Assembly: GCA_027306995.1 (NCBI GenBank)
Contig: DAHUXS010000021.1
Coordinates: 62,001-126,000, forward strand
Length of the DNA stretch: 64,000 nucleotides
Source: Lysobacter sp.
Lineage (GTDB): Bacteria; Pseudomonadota; Gammaproteobacteria; Xanthomonadales; Xanthomonadaceae
Reading direction: 5' to 3'
Shown: positions 51,116-59,543 of the stretch, one piece after another
Layout: the number at the start of each line of letters is the position of its first letter
Numbering within the stretch: position 1 is the first letter of the stretch
The notes under the pieces: model-generated
Databases searched by the model: none
What the model saw: the letters and a program-made list of their open reading frames with translations, nothing else
Told to the model about the DNA's origin: nothing
Program-made: the position numbers and the translations under genes

Positions 51116-54100
51116 TCAGGGGGAAACGATTGCGGCACTGTCGCCCTGCTGGCCGATCAGCAAGGCATTGGCCCAGTTGCCGCAGACCTTGGGCGATTGC
51201 GCGCCGAGCGTGCGCAGGCTCAGGGTGTGGGCGCCGCGGATGTCGAGTTCGGGTTTGACCACGCCCGGCGCCTTCACCACGCCGCTGTCGTAGAGCAGGC
51301 GACCGTCGCTCCACACCTGGAAGCGCAGGCTGCCGGCATCGCGACAGCTGTCGTCGACGCCGAGGTCGGCGCGCAACAAACGCCAACCGCCATCGAGTTT
51401 CAGGTCGATGCGACTGCTGGCGCCAACACCAAGACCATGCTGGAAGCGCAGGCCGTTCATCTGCAGCGGCGACTTGCCGTCGTGGGCGTGGTCGCGCGCA
51501 ACGCTGTTCGCCAGCTTTGCCGGCACTGGCAGTTCGGAGAGATAGCGTTGCTGTTCTGGGCGATCGCTGGCCTGGTGCTCGAGGATGTGGAAGGTCGACA
51601 GCGTGATCGGGCCGACGTCGCGCGGTTGCAGGGCATCGTAGGCACGCGTGTTGTCGCCGCCCGCCGCGGCCAGCACCATCGGATCGGTGTTGCTGGCGTT
51701 GTCGCCTTCGGGGTTCTGCACGCTCAGCACGCGGAAGCGCAGCAGGCGTCCGGCGTGCGGCGCGAATTCGATCTTCTGTGTGCCTTGCAACAGCTTGAGC
51801 TGGCCGCGCGCGATCGGTTCACCCCATTCGCCGTTGCTGTCGGCCATGTAGATCTCGTAGTCGCGGATCTGGCCGTACTTCCAGTTCTTGTCGTTGCGCG
51901 GCGCCAGTTCGATGCCGTCGATCAACTTGCGCTCGCCGAAACCGATGGTCCATTCGTGCGCGCCGGTGTGGATCGCCTGGTTGCGCACGGTGCGGAACCA
52001 GGTGCCGGCATCGTCGTCGAAGGCGTTTTCCAGCGCGTGTCCGGGTTCTTCGGCCGGACGATTGACCACCACCATGCTGTCGGCGGGCAAGGCGCGACCC
52101 AGTGCCGGAGCGCTCGGGAACACGTCGTCGGCAGGCGCGGCTGCAGTCGGGATATCGAGGCGGATATCGTGCGCGCTGCGGATGTCGAACGCGGCCGTGC
52201 GGACATGCACGCTGCCATGGCGATCGTTGCCATCGAAGGTCCAGCCCTCGTTCGCCGTTGCCAGCGCCTTTTGATCGGCGAGGAAAGGCAGTGTGCGGCC
52301 ATCGATCTGCACGGCATTGGGACGCTGGCGACTCAACACGCGCAACGCATAACGACGCTGCGGCAATTGGCCGGCGTACTGGCCTTTCACGCCATCGAGA
52401 TGCACGCGGACTTCGCCGCTGCCCTGTGCCGGCGCCTGCACGGTGATCGTCTGCTCGCTCGATTCACCCTGCTGGTAGCGGCGCGTGTTGCCGTCGTCCT
52501 CGTACAGCGTGTAGAGCGATTCGCCTTGCGGGTAGAGGTCGAACGTCACTTCGTCGAGCGGCTTTTCGCCGTCGAACAGCATCTCCGGATACATCGGCAG
52601 GATCGCGCCGGCGCGCACGAAGATCGGCAGCGTCTTCAGTTCCACCTGGCGATCGATCTGCATGCCTTGCGCGGGCGCGCTCACCTGGCGGCCATCCCAG
52701 TAATCGATCCAGCGGCCCTGCGGCAGGTGGATGTCGCGACGCCAGCCGCGGCTCGCGGCCTGGCTGCGGTAGACCGGTGCGACCAGCAACTCGCGACCGA
52801 GCAGGAATTCGTATTTGTGCGCTTCGGTCAGCGCCTGCGGATCCTGCGGGTTGTCCCACATCAGCCCGCGCACGATCGGCGCGCCGCTGGTTTCCGCTTC
52901 GCGCGTCAGTCCGTACATGTACGGCGTCAGGCGCATCTTCAGCTTGAGGTAGTCGCGATTGATGCTGCGATACGGTTCGTCGAACGCCCACGGATGCTTG
53001 CGTTCGTTTGCCGACCAGCCCGACATGCCCATCAACACGGGGGTGAAGCTCTTCCACTGCAGGTCGCGGGTGAAGGTTTCCGGGCTGCCGCCGAAGATGC
53101 CGTCGACATCGCCGGTCGCATACGCGTAACCGGACAACCCCGAACCGATGAGTGTCGGAATGTGCCAGCGGATGTAGTCCCAGCTGCCGCTCTGGTCGCC
53201 GGTCCACGCCACCGCGTAGCGCTGGATGCCGGTCCAGCCCATCACCGTCCATAGGAACGGACGCGAATCGGAATTGTTGAGGATGCCGTCGTAGGCGGAG
53301 TGGTTCGCATCCATCGCGAACTGGTAGCCCTTGCCTGTCCAGGCAACGTCGAGCTTCTGCACGCGAGTGCCGGCGGTGCCGACTTCCCACGCGATCTTGG
53401 CGACGCCGTTTTCCGTCCACAGCCCGGTGCGGAACCCGTATTTCTTCAAACCTTGCACCGTCTTCGGCAGGTCGGTGTAACCGCAGCCATAACCGTCGTT
53501 GGGCAGGATCCAGCCGCCCGGCATGTCGTTCTCGCGATATTTCTTGGCGACGCTGTCGATGACATCGGGCGTGGTGCCGGTCGGACCATCGCTCCAGCCG
53601 GCGGGCACGGTGCCGGGCTTCTTCTTGTTGTCGCCGTCGTTGTAGCAATCGGCATCGCCGTAGGACAGCGCCCAACGCGGCAGCATCTTCGCGCGGCCGG
53701 TCAGCGCTGTGTAGCGATCGAGCAATGCATGGAGATCGGCGCCGACGAAGTAGTAGGCATCGAAACGATCTTCCTTGTGCAGCAGCGTCGTCGCATCGGA
53801 CTGGCGCAGATCGTAATTGCCGTCGCTCCAGGTGTTGCGCAACATGCCCCAGCCGCGCGAGCTCAGCAGCATCGGCGCGGGGCTTGGGCGATCCCCTTCC
53901 TCCCAACCACCGGAATAGGAGATCGGCAGTTCGCGACCCTTGAACTCGAAACGACCGTTCTGCTGGCCGCCGCCGAAGAAACGTTCGCCGGCATCGCTGG
54001 ACAGCACTTGTACGCTCTGGTCTTTCGCGAGATCGAGCGGTTGCAGTTCGTGCCACAGCGCGGTCGCCTTGCCGCCTTCGATGCGATCAAGCGACAGCCG

Positions 54101-54508
54101 TAGCGGATGGCGTTGCACATGCAGCACCAGCGCATCGGTGCGGATGCGGATCTCGTTGGTGTCCTGTTCGAGCGTTGCAGTGGTCTTGGTCGCGGCTTGC
54201 GGCATCACGATCGGCGTCGCCTTGTCGCCCGACGGCGACAGCAGGCCGTTGCGTCCGGCCTGGACGCGGATCAAGTCGGCACGCAGGACATCGATGCGCA
54301 GGCGGGCGCCGCTGGCGGTGGTGATCTCCCATGCGGATCCGGCGTCATTGCCGGTGGCGGGTGCGACTGCACGAAGATCGCCGACGGCATCGGCCAGGGC
54401 CGGCTGGCCAATCGCCAGCAACGACACCGCCATGGCGACCGCCAGTCCGTTCTTGCGTAGTGCGTGACTCGACAAACCGACCCCCGAAGTACCGTTTGTA
54501 AGCGGCAT
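51116..54508 (-). CDS. Secreted GH31 glycosidase with two galactose-binding-type C-terminal domains
   Basis: A 1130-residue exported enzyme: Ala-rich signal peptide (about 22-45), N-terminal beta-sandwich, GH31 barrel, proximal beta domain, DUF5110-like part, then a discoidin/CBM32-like module (about 805-950) and an NPCBM/CBM51-like module (about 957-1130). Asp387 in KLDVAWTG and Asp438 in WTGDQSG are the likely nucleophile and acid/base. Resemblance to the GH31 branch with alpha-GalNAcases (KLDVAW, TGDVDGIFGGSPETF) and the adjacent aga genes suggest alpha-N-acetylgalactosaminidase; alpha-galactosidase or glucosidase remain possible. Start at 54508 is uncertain. Confidence 0.85.
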   Translation of the reverse strand: MPLTNGTSGVGLSSHALRKNGLAVAMAVSLLAIGQPALADAVGDLRAVAPATGNDAGSAWEITTASGARLRIDVLRADLIRVQAGRNGLLSPSGDKATPIVMPQAATKTTATLEQDTNEIRIRTDALVLHVQRHPLRLSLDRIEGGKATALWHELQPLDLAKDQSVQVLSSDAGERFFGGGQQNGRFEFKGRELPISYSGGWEEGDRPSPAPMLLSSRGWGMLRNTWSDGNYDLRQSDATTLLHKEDRFDAYYFVGADLHALLDRYTALTGRAKMLPRWALSYGDADCYNDGDNKKKPGTVPAGWSDGPTGTTPDVIDSVAKKYRENDMPGGWILPNDGYGCGYTDLPKTVQGLKKYGFRTGLWTENGVAKIAWEVGTAGTRVQKLDVAWTGKGYQFAMDANHSAYDGILNNSDSRPFLWTVMGWTGIQRYAVAWTGDQSGSWDYIRWHIPTLIGSGLSGYAYATGDVDGIFGGSPETFTRDLQWKSFTPVLMGMSGWSANERKHPWAFDEPYRSINRDYLKLKMRLTPYMYGLTREAETSGAPIVRGLMWDNPQDPQALTEAHKYEFLLGRELLVAPVYRSQAASRGWRRDIHLPQGRWIDYWDGRQVSAPAQGMQIDRQVELKTLPIFVRAGAILPMYPEMLFDGEKPLDEVTFDLYPQGESLYTLYEDDGNTRRYQQGESSEQTITVQAPAQGSGEVRVHLDGVKGQYAGQLPQRRYALRVLSRQRPNAVQIDGRTLPFLADQKALATANEGWTFDGNDRHGSVHVRTAAFDIRSAHDIRLDIPTAAAPADDVFPSAPALGRALPADSMVVVNRPAEEPGHALENAFDDDAGTWFRTVRNQAIHTGAHEWTIGFGERKLIDGIELAPRNDKNWKYGQIRDYEIYMADSNGEWGEPIARGQLKLLQGTQKIEFAPHAGRLLRFRVLSVQNPEGDNASNTDPMVLAAAGGDNTRAYDALQPRDVGPITLSTFHILEHQASDRPEQQRYLSELPVPAKLANSVARDHAHDGKSPLQMNGLRFQHGLGVGASSRIDLKLDGGWRLLRADLGVDDSCRDAGSLRFQVWSDGRLLYDSGVVKAPGVVKPELDIRGAHTLSLRTLGAQSPKVCGNWANALLIGQQGDSAAIVSP

Positions 54509-54525
54509 GTGAAAGCGATGGGCCG

Positions 54526-54555
54526 ACTCTAGGGCAGTATTTTTCGAAAAGTCAA
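54526..54555 (-). promoter_or_regulatory. Promoter of the GH31-receptor operon
   Basis: Minus strand: TTGACT (54555-54550), 18-base spacer containing TTTCGAAA, then TAGAGT (54531-54526). Start of transcription would be close to the ATG at 54508, leaving a very short leader and weak ribosome-binding sequence. Confidence 0.5.
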
Positions 54556-54739
54556 CAAAAATGAAAATAAAGTGCAAGATTAATGCGGTAATCGAAAGAT
54601 AAGGTAAGCCTATGGTTTCGGAATCGCGCATTCAGGATGTAAAGAGAACCCTTGAGCGTTGTGAGCTTGTGCTTGGCAGGGGAGGATCGATAACAAAACA
54701 GAAACTTTCTATTTATTTTCGATATTTGACATTTCGAAA
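54542..54739. promoter_or_regulatory. Paired TTTCGAAA sites in the divergent GH31 / agaS gap (candidate AgaR operators)
   Basis: TTTCGAAA occurs at 54542-54549 and 54732-54739. On the strand of each flanking gene it directly follows TTGAC (54555-54550 minus; 54726-54731 plus TTGACA) and is preceded by TTTATTTTC, so the two promoters are near-duplicates read outward. A further CGAAAG lies at 54593-54598. As I recall, enteric AgaR sites are built of TTTCRTTT-like repeats; agaR is encoded four genes away. The rest of this 271-base gap is AT-rich with no gene seen. Confidence 0.55.
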
Positions 54740-54779
54740 GAAAATGGCCATCGTTGCCCGGTCCCCTCAGGCTCCAACC

Positions 54780-55934
54780 ATGCACGCAACTCCGCTTTCA
54801 GACGCGACGACCTGGCAGCAGTTGGGCGGCGGCCATACCCACGCGGAAATCGCCCAGCAGCCGGCGTTGTGGGACGAACTCGCCAACATCCTCGAACGCG
54901 AACAGGCAGCGCTCACGGCATTCCTTGGCGACTGGTTGAGTGATCCGCGGAACCGCGTGATCTTCACCGGCGCTGGCAGTTCCGGTTTCGTTGCCGAGAT
55001 GGTCGCCGACCGCGTCAATGCGCAATGGCCGGCGGACGTGCGTGCGATCCACACGACTTCCTTGCTGACGCATCCCGACGATTACCTGATGCGCGATCGC
55101 CCGACGCTGCTGGTGTCGTTCGGCCGCAGCGGTTCGAGTCCGGAAAGCGTCGCTGCCGTCGACCTGGTGCGCGACAAGGTCGCGACCACGCGTTTCCTCG
55201 ACATCACCTGCAATGCCGAAGGCGAACTCGCGCGTCGTGGTCGCGGTCGCGACGATACCTTCACCTTGCTGATGCCGGCGGCGAGTTGCGATCGGGCGTT
55301 CGCGATGACCAGCAGCCTCACCTGCATGTTGCTGGCCGCGCTTGCGACGTTCGATGCCGCGCCGTGGCCGCAGCGTCTCGCCCAGTTGCGCGCGGTCGCC
55401 GCGCTCGGACAGGAAGCGCTGGGGCAGTGGGAAAACGTGCTCGCGCAACTTGCTGCGAAACCGCATGCGCGCGTGATCTATCTTGGCAGCGGCCCGCTCG
55501 AAGGCTGGTCGCGGGAAGCCGCGCTCAAGTTGCTGGAACTCACCGCCGGTCGCGTGCCGGCATTCGCGAATACACCGCTGGGGTTCCGCCACGGTCCGAA
55601 GTCGCTGCTCGACGGCGAGACGCTGGTGGTGGTCGCACGCAGCGCGCAGCCGCTCGCACGACGTTACGAACGCGATTTGCTCGACGAATTGCGCCGCGAT
55701 GGCGTGGCCGGACAGGTGTTGTCGATCGGTCCGATGATCGACGGCGATGCCGATGACCTGGCCTTGCGCGTGCCGGAGTTGCCCGACGCGTGGCTGGCGC
55801 CGGTCTGGCTGACGTTCGCGCAGCGCTATGCATTGCGGCGTTCGACCGCGCTCGGGTTCACGCCAGACAATCCGTTCCCGGACGGCACGGTCAATCGCGT
55901 CGTGCAGGGCGTGACCATCCATCGCCATGGCTGA
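54780..55934 (+). CDS. agaS: AgaS: galactosamine-6-phosphate deaminase/isomerase
   Basis: A 384-residue SIS-domain enzyme converting galactosamine-6-phosphate to tagatose-6-phosphate plus ammonia. Strong resemblance to E. coli AgaS: VIFTGAGSSGFVAEMVAD, LLVSFGRSGSSPESVAA, MTSSLTCMLLA, FRHGPKSLLDGETLVVV and the terminal GTVNRVVQGVTIH. ATG 54780 gives the family N-terminus; the frame is open upstream into the regulatory gap. First gene of agaS-kinase-agaZ-agaR. Confidence 0.93.
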   Translation: MHATPLSDATTWQQLGGGHTHAEIAQQPALWDELANILEREQAALTAFLGDWLSDPRNRVIFTGAGSSGFVAEMVADRVNAQWPADVRAIHTTSLLTHPDDYLMRDRPTLLVSFGRSGSSPESVAAVDLVRDKVATTRFLDITCNAEGELARRGRGRDDTFTLLMPAASCDRAFAMTSSLTCMLLAALATFDAAPWPQRLAQLRAVAALGQEALGQWENVLAQLAAKPHARVIYLGSGPLEGWSREAALKLLELTAGRVPAFANTPLGFRHGPKSLLDGETLVVVARSAQPLARRYERDLLDELRRDGVAGQVLSIGPMIDGDADDLALRVPELPDAWLAPVWLTFAQRYALRRSTALGFTPDNPFPDGTVNRVVQGVTIHRHG

Positions 55935-56880
55935 GCCGGTCGGCGAGCGCGGCATGCATCTCTGGTACGGCGTCGATGTCGGCGGCACCAAGATTGAGCT
56001 CGTCGCCTGTGATGACGCGTTGGAGGTCGTGCATCGCCAACGGGTGACGACGCCGACGCAGGACTATCCGGCCTTCCTCGATGCCGTCGCGACGCTGGTG
56101 GCGAATGCCGACGCGGAACTCGGGCGGCACTGCGATGCCATTGGCATCGGCCTGCCGGGCGTGGTCGATCGCGAAAGTGGATTGGGTTTCAGCGTGAATA
56201 TCCCGGCGATCACCGGCAAACCGGTCGTCGCGGATTTGCGCGCGCGCCTGCAGCGACCGCTGTGCATCGGCAACGATCTGCAATGCTTTGCCATCTCCGA
56301 AGCGAACGGCGGTGCTGCGGCCGGCTATCCGACGATGATCGGCGCCATCCTCGGCACCGGCGCCGGCGGCGGCTATTGCATCGATGGGCGACTGGTGTCC
56401 GGATACAACGGCCTCGGCGTCGAATGGGGGCACTGGACGGTGCCGGCGACGCTGGTCGCGAAATACGGATTGCCGATCCACGACTGCGCCTGCGGCTTGC
56501 AAGGCTGCGTCGAATGCTATGTCTCCGGAACCGGACTGGCACGACTGCATCGCCATCTGGGCGGCGACGCGGCCGACGCCGGTGCGGTGATCGCGGCGGC
56601 ACGGTCGGGCGATGCGGCGGCGACGCGTGCACTGGCAATCCATCTCGACGTGCTCGGTCATGCGCTGGCCGATGTGGTGAAAGCTTTCGATCCGCATGTG
56701 ATCGTGCTCGGTGGTGGACTGTCGAAACTGGAATCGCTGTATCGCGATCTTCCGACGGCGATCGCCACGCATCTTTTCCGCAATACCCGGGTTCCGCCGA
56801 TCCTGCCGCCGGTGTTCGGCGATGCCGGCGGTGCCCGCGGCGCCGCGTTACTGGCGCGCCAGCATGGCGTGCTGCCGTGA
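55927..56880 (+). CDS. ROK-family sugar kinase, probable GalNAc/GlcNAc kinase
   Basis: A 317-residue kinase. ATP loop VDVGGTKIEL near the N-terminus, catalytic Asp in CIGNDLQCF, and the ROK zinc motif in CACGLQGCVECYVSG. It resembles NagK (N-acetylhexosamine kinase). Position between agaS and agaZ points to phosphorylation of N-acetylgalactosamine or galactosamine after uptake without a PTS. It overlaps agaS by eight bases if ATG 55927 is used; ATG 55954 is the alternative. Confidence 0.82.
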   Translation: MAEPVGERGMHLWYGVDVGGTKIELVACDDALEVVHRQRVTTPTQDYPAFLDAVATLVANADAELGRHCDAIGIGLPGVVDRESGLGFSVNIPAITGKPVVADLRARLQRPLCIGNDLQCFAISEANGGAAAGYPTMIGAILGTGAGGGYCIDGRLVSGYNGLGVEWGHWTVPATLVAKYGLPIHDCACGLQGCVECYVSGTGLARLHRHLGGDAADAGAVIAAARSGDAAATRALAIHLDVLGHALADVVKAFDPHVIVLGGGLSKLESLYRDLPTAIATHLFRNTRVPPILPPVFGDAGGARGAALLARQHGVLP

Positions 56881-56910
56881 ATCCACCCACAGAACCGTTC
56901 GGAGCCTGAC

Positions 56911-58212
56911 GTGTCCCTTCTTCAGTCCATCATCGACGCACATCGCGCTGGCGAAGCGGTCGGCATCTGCAGCGTCTGCTGCAGCAACGACCAGGTGCTG
57001 CTCGCCGCGATGGATGTCGCCAGCGAATACGGCACACCCTTGCTGGTCGAAGCAACGTCGAACCAGGTCGACCAGTTCGGCGGCTACACCGGGATGACGC
57101 CGGTGCAGTTCCGCGAATACCTGCTGGAACTTGCGCGCAGGCATGGCTTCCCGCGCGAGCGCTTGATCCTCGGCGGCGACCATCTCGGTCCCAATGCCTG
57201 GCAGAAATTGCCGGCCGCGGAGGCGATGGCGCATGCGCAGGAACTGATCCGCGCCTATGTCGCCGCCGGTTTCGAGAAGATCCATCTCGATTGCAGCATG
57301 TCCTGCGCCGATGATCCGGTGCCGTTGCCCGACGAGATCGTCGCCGAGCGTTCGGCATTGCTCGCGCGCATCGCCGAAACGACGGCCGCGAACGCCGGAT
57401 TGCCGCCGCCGGTCTACGTGATCGGCACCGAAGTGCCGACGCCGGGTGGCGAGGCATCGCTGGATGCCGGCTTGCAGGTGACGACGCCGCAGGCGGCGGC
57501 CAAGACGCTGGATATCCATCGGCAGGCGTTCTCCGCGCCCGACCTTGAAGCCGCGTGGCAGCGCGTCATCGCGATGGTGGTGCAGCCGGGCGTCGATTTC
57601 GATCATAGCGATGTCCATCACTACGATCCGCAAGCGGCGAAAGAATTGTCGCGCTTCCTCGAGGCGCAACCGCGCATCGTCTTCGAGGCGCATTCCACCG
57701 ATTACCAGACGGAAAGCTCGCTGCACGCGCTGGTGCGTGATCATTTCGCCATCCTCAAGGTCGGCCCGGCCGCGACCTTCGCCTATCGCGAAGCCCTGTT
57801 CGCGCTGGCGGCGATGGAGGACGCGCTGGTGCCGGAGGCCGAACGCTCGAATCTCGTGGCCGTGCTCGACGACGTCATGGTGCGCAATCCGAAACACTGG
57901 CAGCAGCACTACCACGGCGGTGCCCACCAGCTGCAGCTGCTGCGCAAATACGCACTGAGCGACCGTTGCCGTTATTACTGGGGCGATCCCGCGGTGCAGG
58001 TAGCTGTCGATACGCTGGTCGCCAACCTGCGTCGCCAGGTGCCGCCGAAGATGCTGGTCAGCCAGGTTTTGCCGGAGCAGGCACGCGCGCTGTTCGAAGA
58101 CCGCCTGCAGGACGATCCGCTGGCACTGGTGCGCGACAAGGTTGCCGGGCGGCTGGGCGAATATGCCCGCGCCTGTGCCCGTAATCGCGCCGCAGCGCGC
58201 GTGGCAGGATAA
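56911..58212 (+). CDS. agaZ: AgaZ/KbaZ/GatZ family protein (tagatose-6-phosphate kinase or aldolase partner)
   Basis: A 433-residue protein of the GatZ/KbaZ family: SVCCSNDQVLLAAMDVA, GGDHLGPNAWQ, KIHLDCSMSCADDP, VYVIGTEVPTPGG and VFEAHSTDYQT. Traditionally called the non-catalytic subunit of tagatose-1,6-bisphosphate aldolase; comparative work on Shewanella aga pathways proposed that AgaZ is tagatose-6-phosphate kinase. No catalytic KbaY/AgaY gene lies nearby, which favours a role other than aldolase chaperone here. Confidence 0.88.
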   Translation: MSLLQSIIDAHRAGEAVGICSVCCSNDQVLLAAMDVASEYGTPLLVEATSNQVDQFGGYTGMTPVQFREYLLELARRHGFPRERLILGGDHLGPNAWQKLPAAEAMAHAQELIRAYVAAGFEKIHLDCSMSCADDPVPLPDEIVAERSALLARIAETTAANAGLPPPVYVIGTEVPTPGGEASLDAGLQVTTPQAAAKTLDIHRQAFSAPDLEAAWQRVIAMVVQPGVDFDHSDVHHYDPQAAKELSRFLEAQPRIVFEAHSTDYQTESSLHALVRDHFAILKVGPAATFAYREALFALAAMEDALVPEAERSNLVAVLDDVMVRNPKHWQQHYHGGAHQLQLLRKYALSDRCRYYWGDPAVQVAVDTLVANLRRQVPPKMLVSQVLPEQARALFEDRLQDDPLALVRDKVAGRLGEYARACARNRAAARVAG

Positions 58213-58221
58213 TCTCAAGTC

Positions 58222-59019
58222 ATGCAGTCAACGCCGCCCGTCATGCGCAATACCCGACGCCGCAGGGAACAGATCCTCCAGTCGCTGGTCGAGCATGGCA
58301 GCGTCCATGTCGCCGATCTGGTCGAGCGCTTCGACGTGTCGTCGGTCACCATCCGCAGCGACCTCACCCACATCGAATCGCAGGGGCTGGCCACGCGCAC
58401 GCATGGCGGCGCGACCCTGGTCCGCACGCCGCCGCAGGAACAGGACATCCACGAGAAGGATGTGCTGAACCATCCGATCAAGGACGCCATCGGCGTGCAC
58501 GCGGCGCAGCTGGTCAAGCCCGGCGACAACATCATCATCGATTCCGGTTCGACCACGATGATGCTGGCGCATCACCTGCGCGATCACCACGATCTGATCG
58601 TGATGACCAACGGCCTCAACATCGCCTGGGAACTTGCGAATGCACCTGGCGTGGAATTGCGCCTGACCGGTGGGCTGCTGCGCAAGCAGGCGTTGTCGCT
58701 GCAGGGCGCGCAGGCCGAAGCCAGCCTCAATTCCTATGGCTTCGACACCTTGTTCCTCGGCGTCGACGGGTTCGACCTGCAATTCGGCCTGACCACCCAC
58801 GACGAAGCCGAAGCCAACCTCAACCACCGCATGGTCGAGCGCGCGCGCAAGGTGGTGGTGCTGACCGATGCATCGAAGTTCGGGCGCGTCAGCCTGCATC
58901 GCATCGCCCGGCTCGACCAGGTCCACACCGTCATCACCGACGGCAGCATCAGCAGCGAATACAGCGAGGGCCTGCAGCGCCTCGGGATTGAATTGATCGT
59001 GGTGGACGCGGGCGCCTAG
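58222..59019 (+). CDS. agaR: AgaR: DeoR-family repressor of aga genes
   Basis: A 265-residue regulator with a DeoR helix-turn-helix (about 10-65: RRREQILQSLVEHGSVHVADL, VSSVTIRSDLTHIE) and a DeoRC sugar-phosphate sensor (about 85-245: IIIDSGSTTMMLAHHL, TGGLLRKQALSLQG, FLGVDGFD). Last gene of the aga group, ten bases after agaZ, consistent with local autoregulation through the divergent promoter at 54509-54779. The stop codon shares a CTAG with the convergent msrC-type gene. Confidence 0.88.
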   Translation: MQSTPPVMRNTRRRREQILQSLVEHGSVHVADLVERFDVSSVTIRSDLTHIESQGLATRTHGGATLVRTPPQEQDIHEKDVLNHPIKDAIGVHAAQLVKPGDNIIIDSGSTTMMLAHHLRDHHDLIVMTNGLNIAWELANAPGVELRLTGGLLRKQALSLQGAQAEASLNSYGFDTLFLGVDGFDLQFGLTTHDEAEANLNHRMVERARKVVVLTDASKFGRVSLHRIARLDQVHTVITDGSISSEYSEGLQRLGIELIVVDAGA

Positions 59020-59507
59020 GCCAGCGACTTCACGAAGACCGCGGCGATCGCTTCCAGCCCGCGCTGGTCTTCCTCATCGAAGCGCGCCGGTTCCGGGCTG
59101 TCGAGGTCGAACACGCCGATCAGCGATCCGTCGTTCGCGACCAGCGGCACGACGAGTTCCGAACGCGAAGCCGAATCGCAGGCGATGTGGCCGGGGAAGG
59201 CGTGCACGTCTTCCACGCGCTGTGTGGTGCGGGTACGCGCGGCGGCACCGCAGACGCCCTTGTCGAGCGGAATGCGCACGCAGGCCGGCAGGCCCTGGAA
59301 CGGACCGACGACAAGTTCGGTGCCGTCGTAGAGATAGAAGCCGACCCAGTTGAGCGCGGGCAACGCGTTGTAGACCAATGCCGACAGATTCGCAGCGTTG
59401 GCGATACGGTCGCGCTCGTCGTGGAGCAGGGCTTCGGCCTGCTCCAGCAGCTGCGCGTACTGTTCCGGCTTGCTGCCGGCGAGGGTGGCGGTGGTGAACA
59501 TCGGCAC
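59016..59507 (-). CDS. msrC: Free methionine-(R)-sulfoxide reductase (GAF domain)
   Basis: A 163-residue cytosolic enzyme reducing free Met-R-sulfoxide. It is a single GAF domain with the three conserved Cys of the family: LPACVRI, GVCGAAA and HIACDSASRSE, and the signature VEDVHAFPGHIACD. Full length. It ends in the same CTAG as agaR, so the two convergent genes overlap by four bases. Two near starts (59507 and 59501) cannot be told apart. Confidence 0.9.
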   Translation of the reverse strand: MPMFTTATLAGSKPEQYAQLLEQAEALLHDERDRIANAANLSALVYNALPALNWVGFYLYDGTELVVGPFQGLPACVRIPLDKGVCGAAARTRTTQRVEDVHAFPGHIACDSASRSELVVPLVANDGSLIGVFDLDSPEPARFDEEDQRGLEAIAAVFVKSLA

Positions 59508-59543
59508 AGTTTATCGCAGTCGACTTCTGGCGATAATGAAAGA

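Noticed and set aside
54612-54779. N-terminal extension of AgaS from an upstream ATG
   Set aside because: The added sequence is AT-rich, contains the candidate operator and promoter, and has no counterpart at the N-terminus of E. coli AgaS as I recall it.
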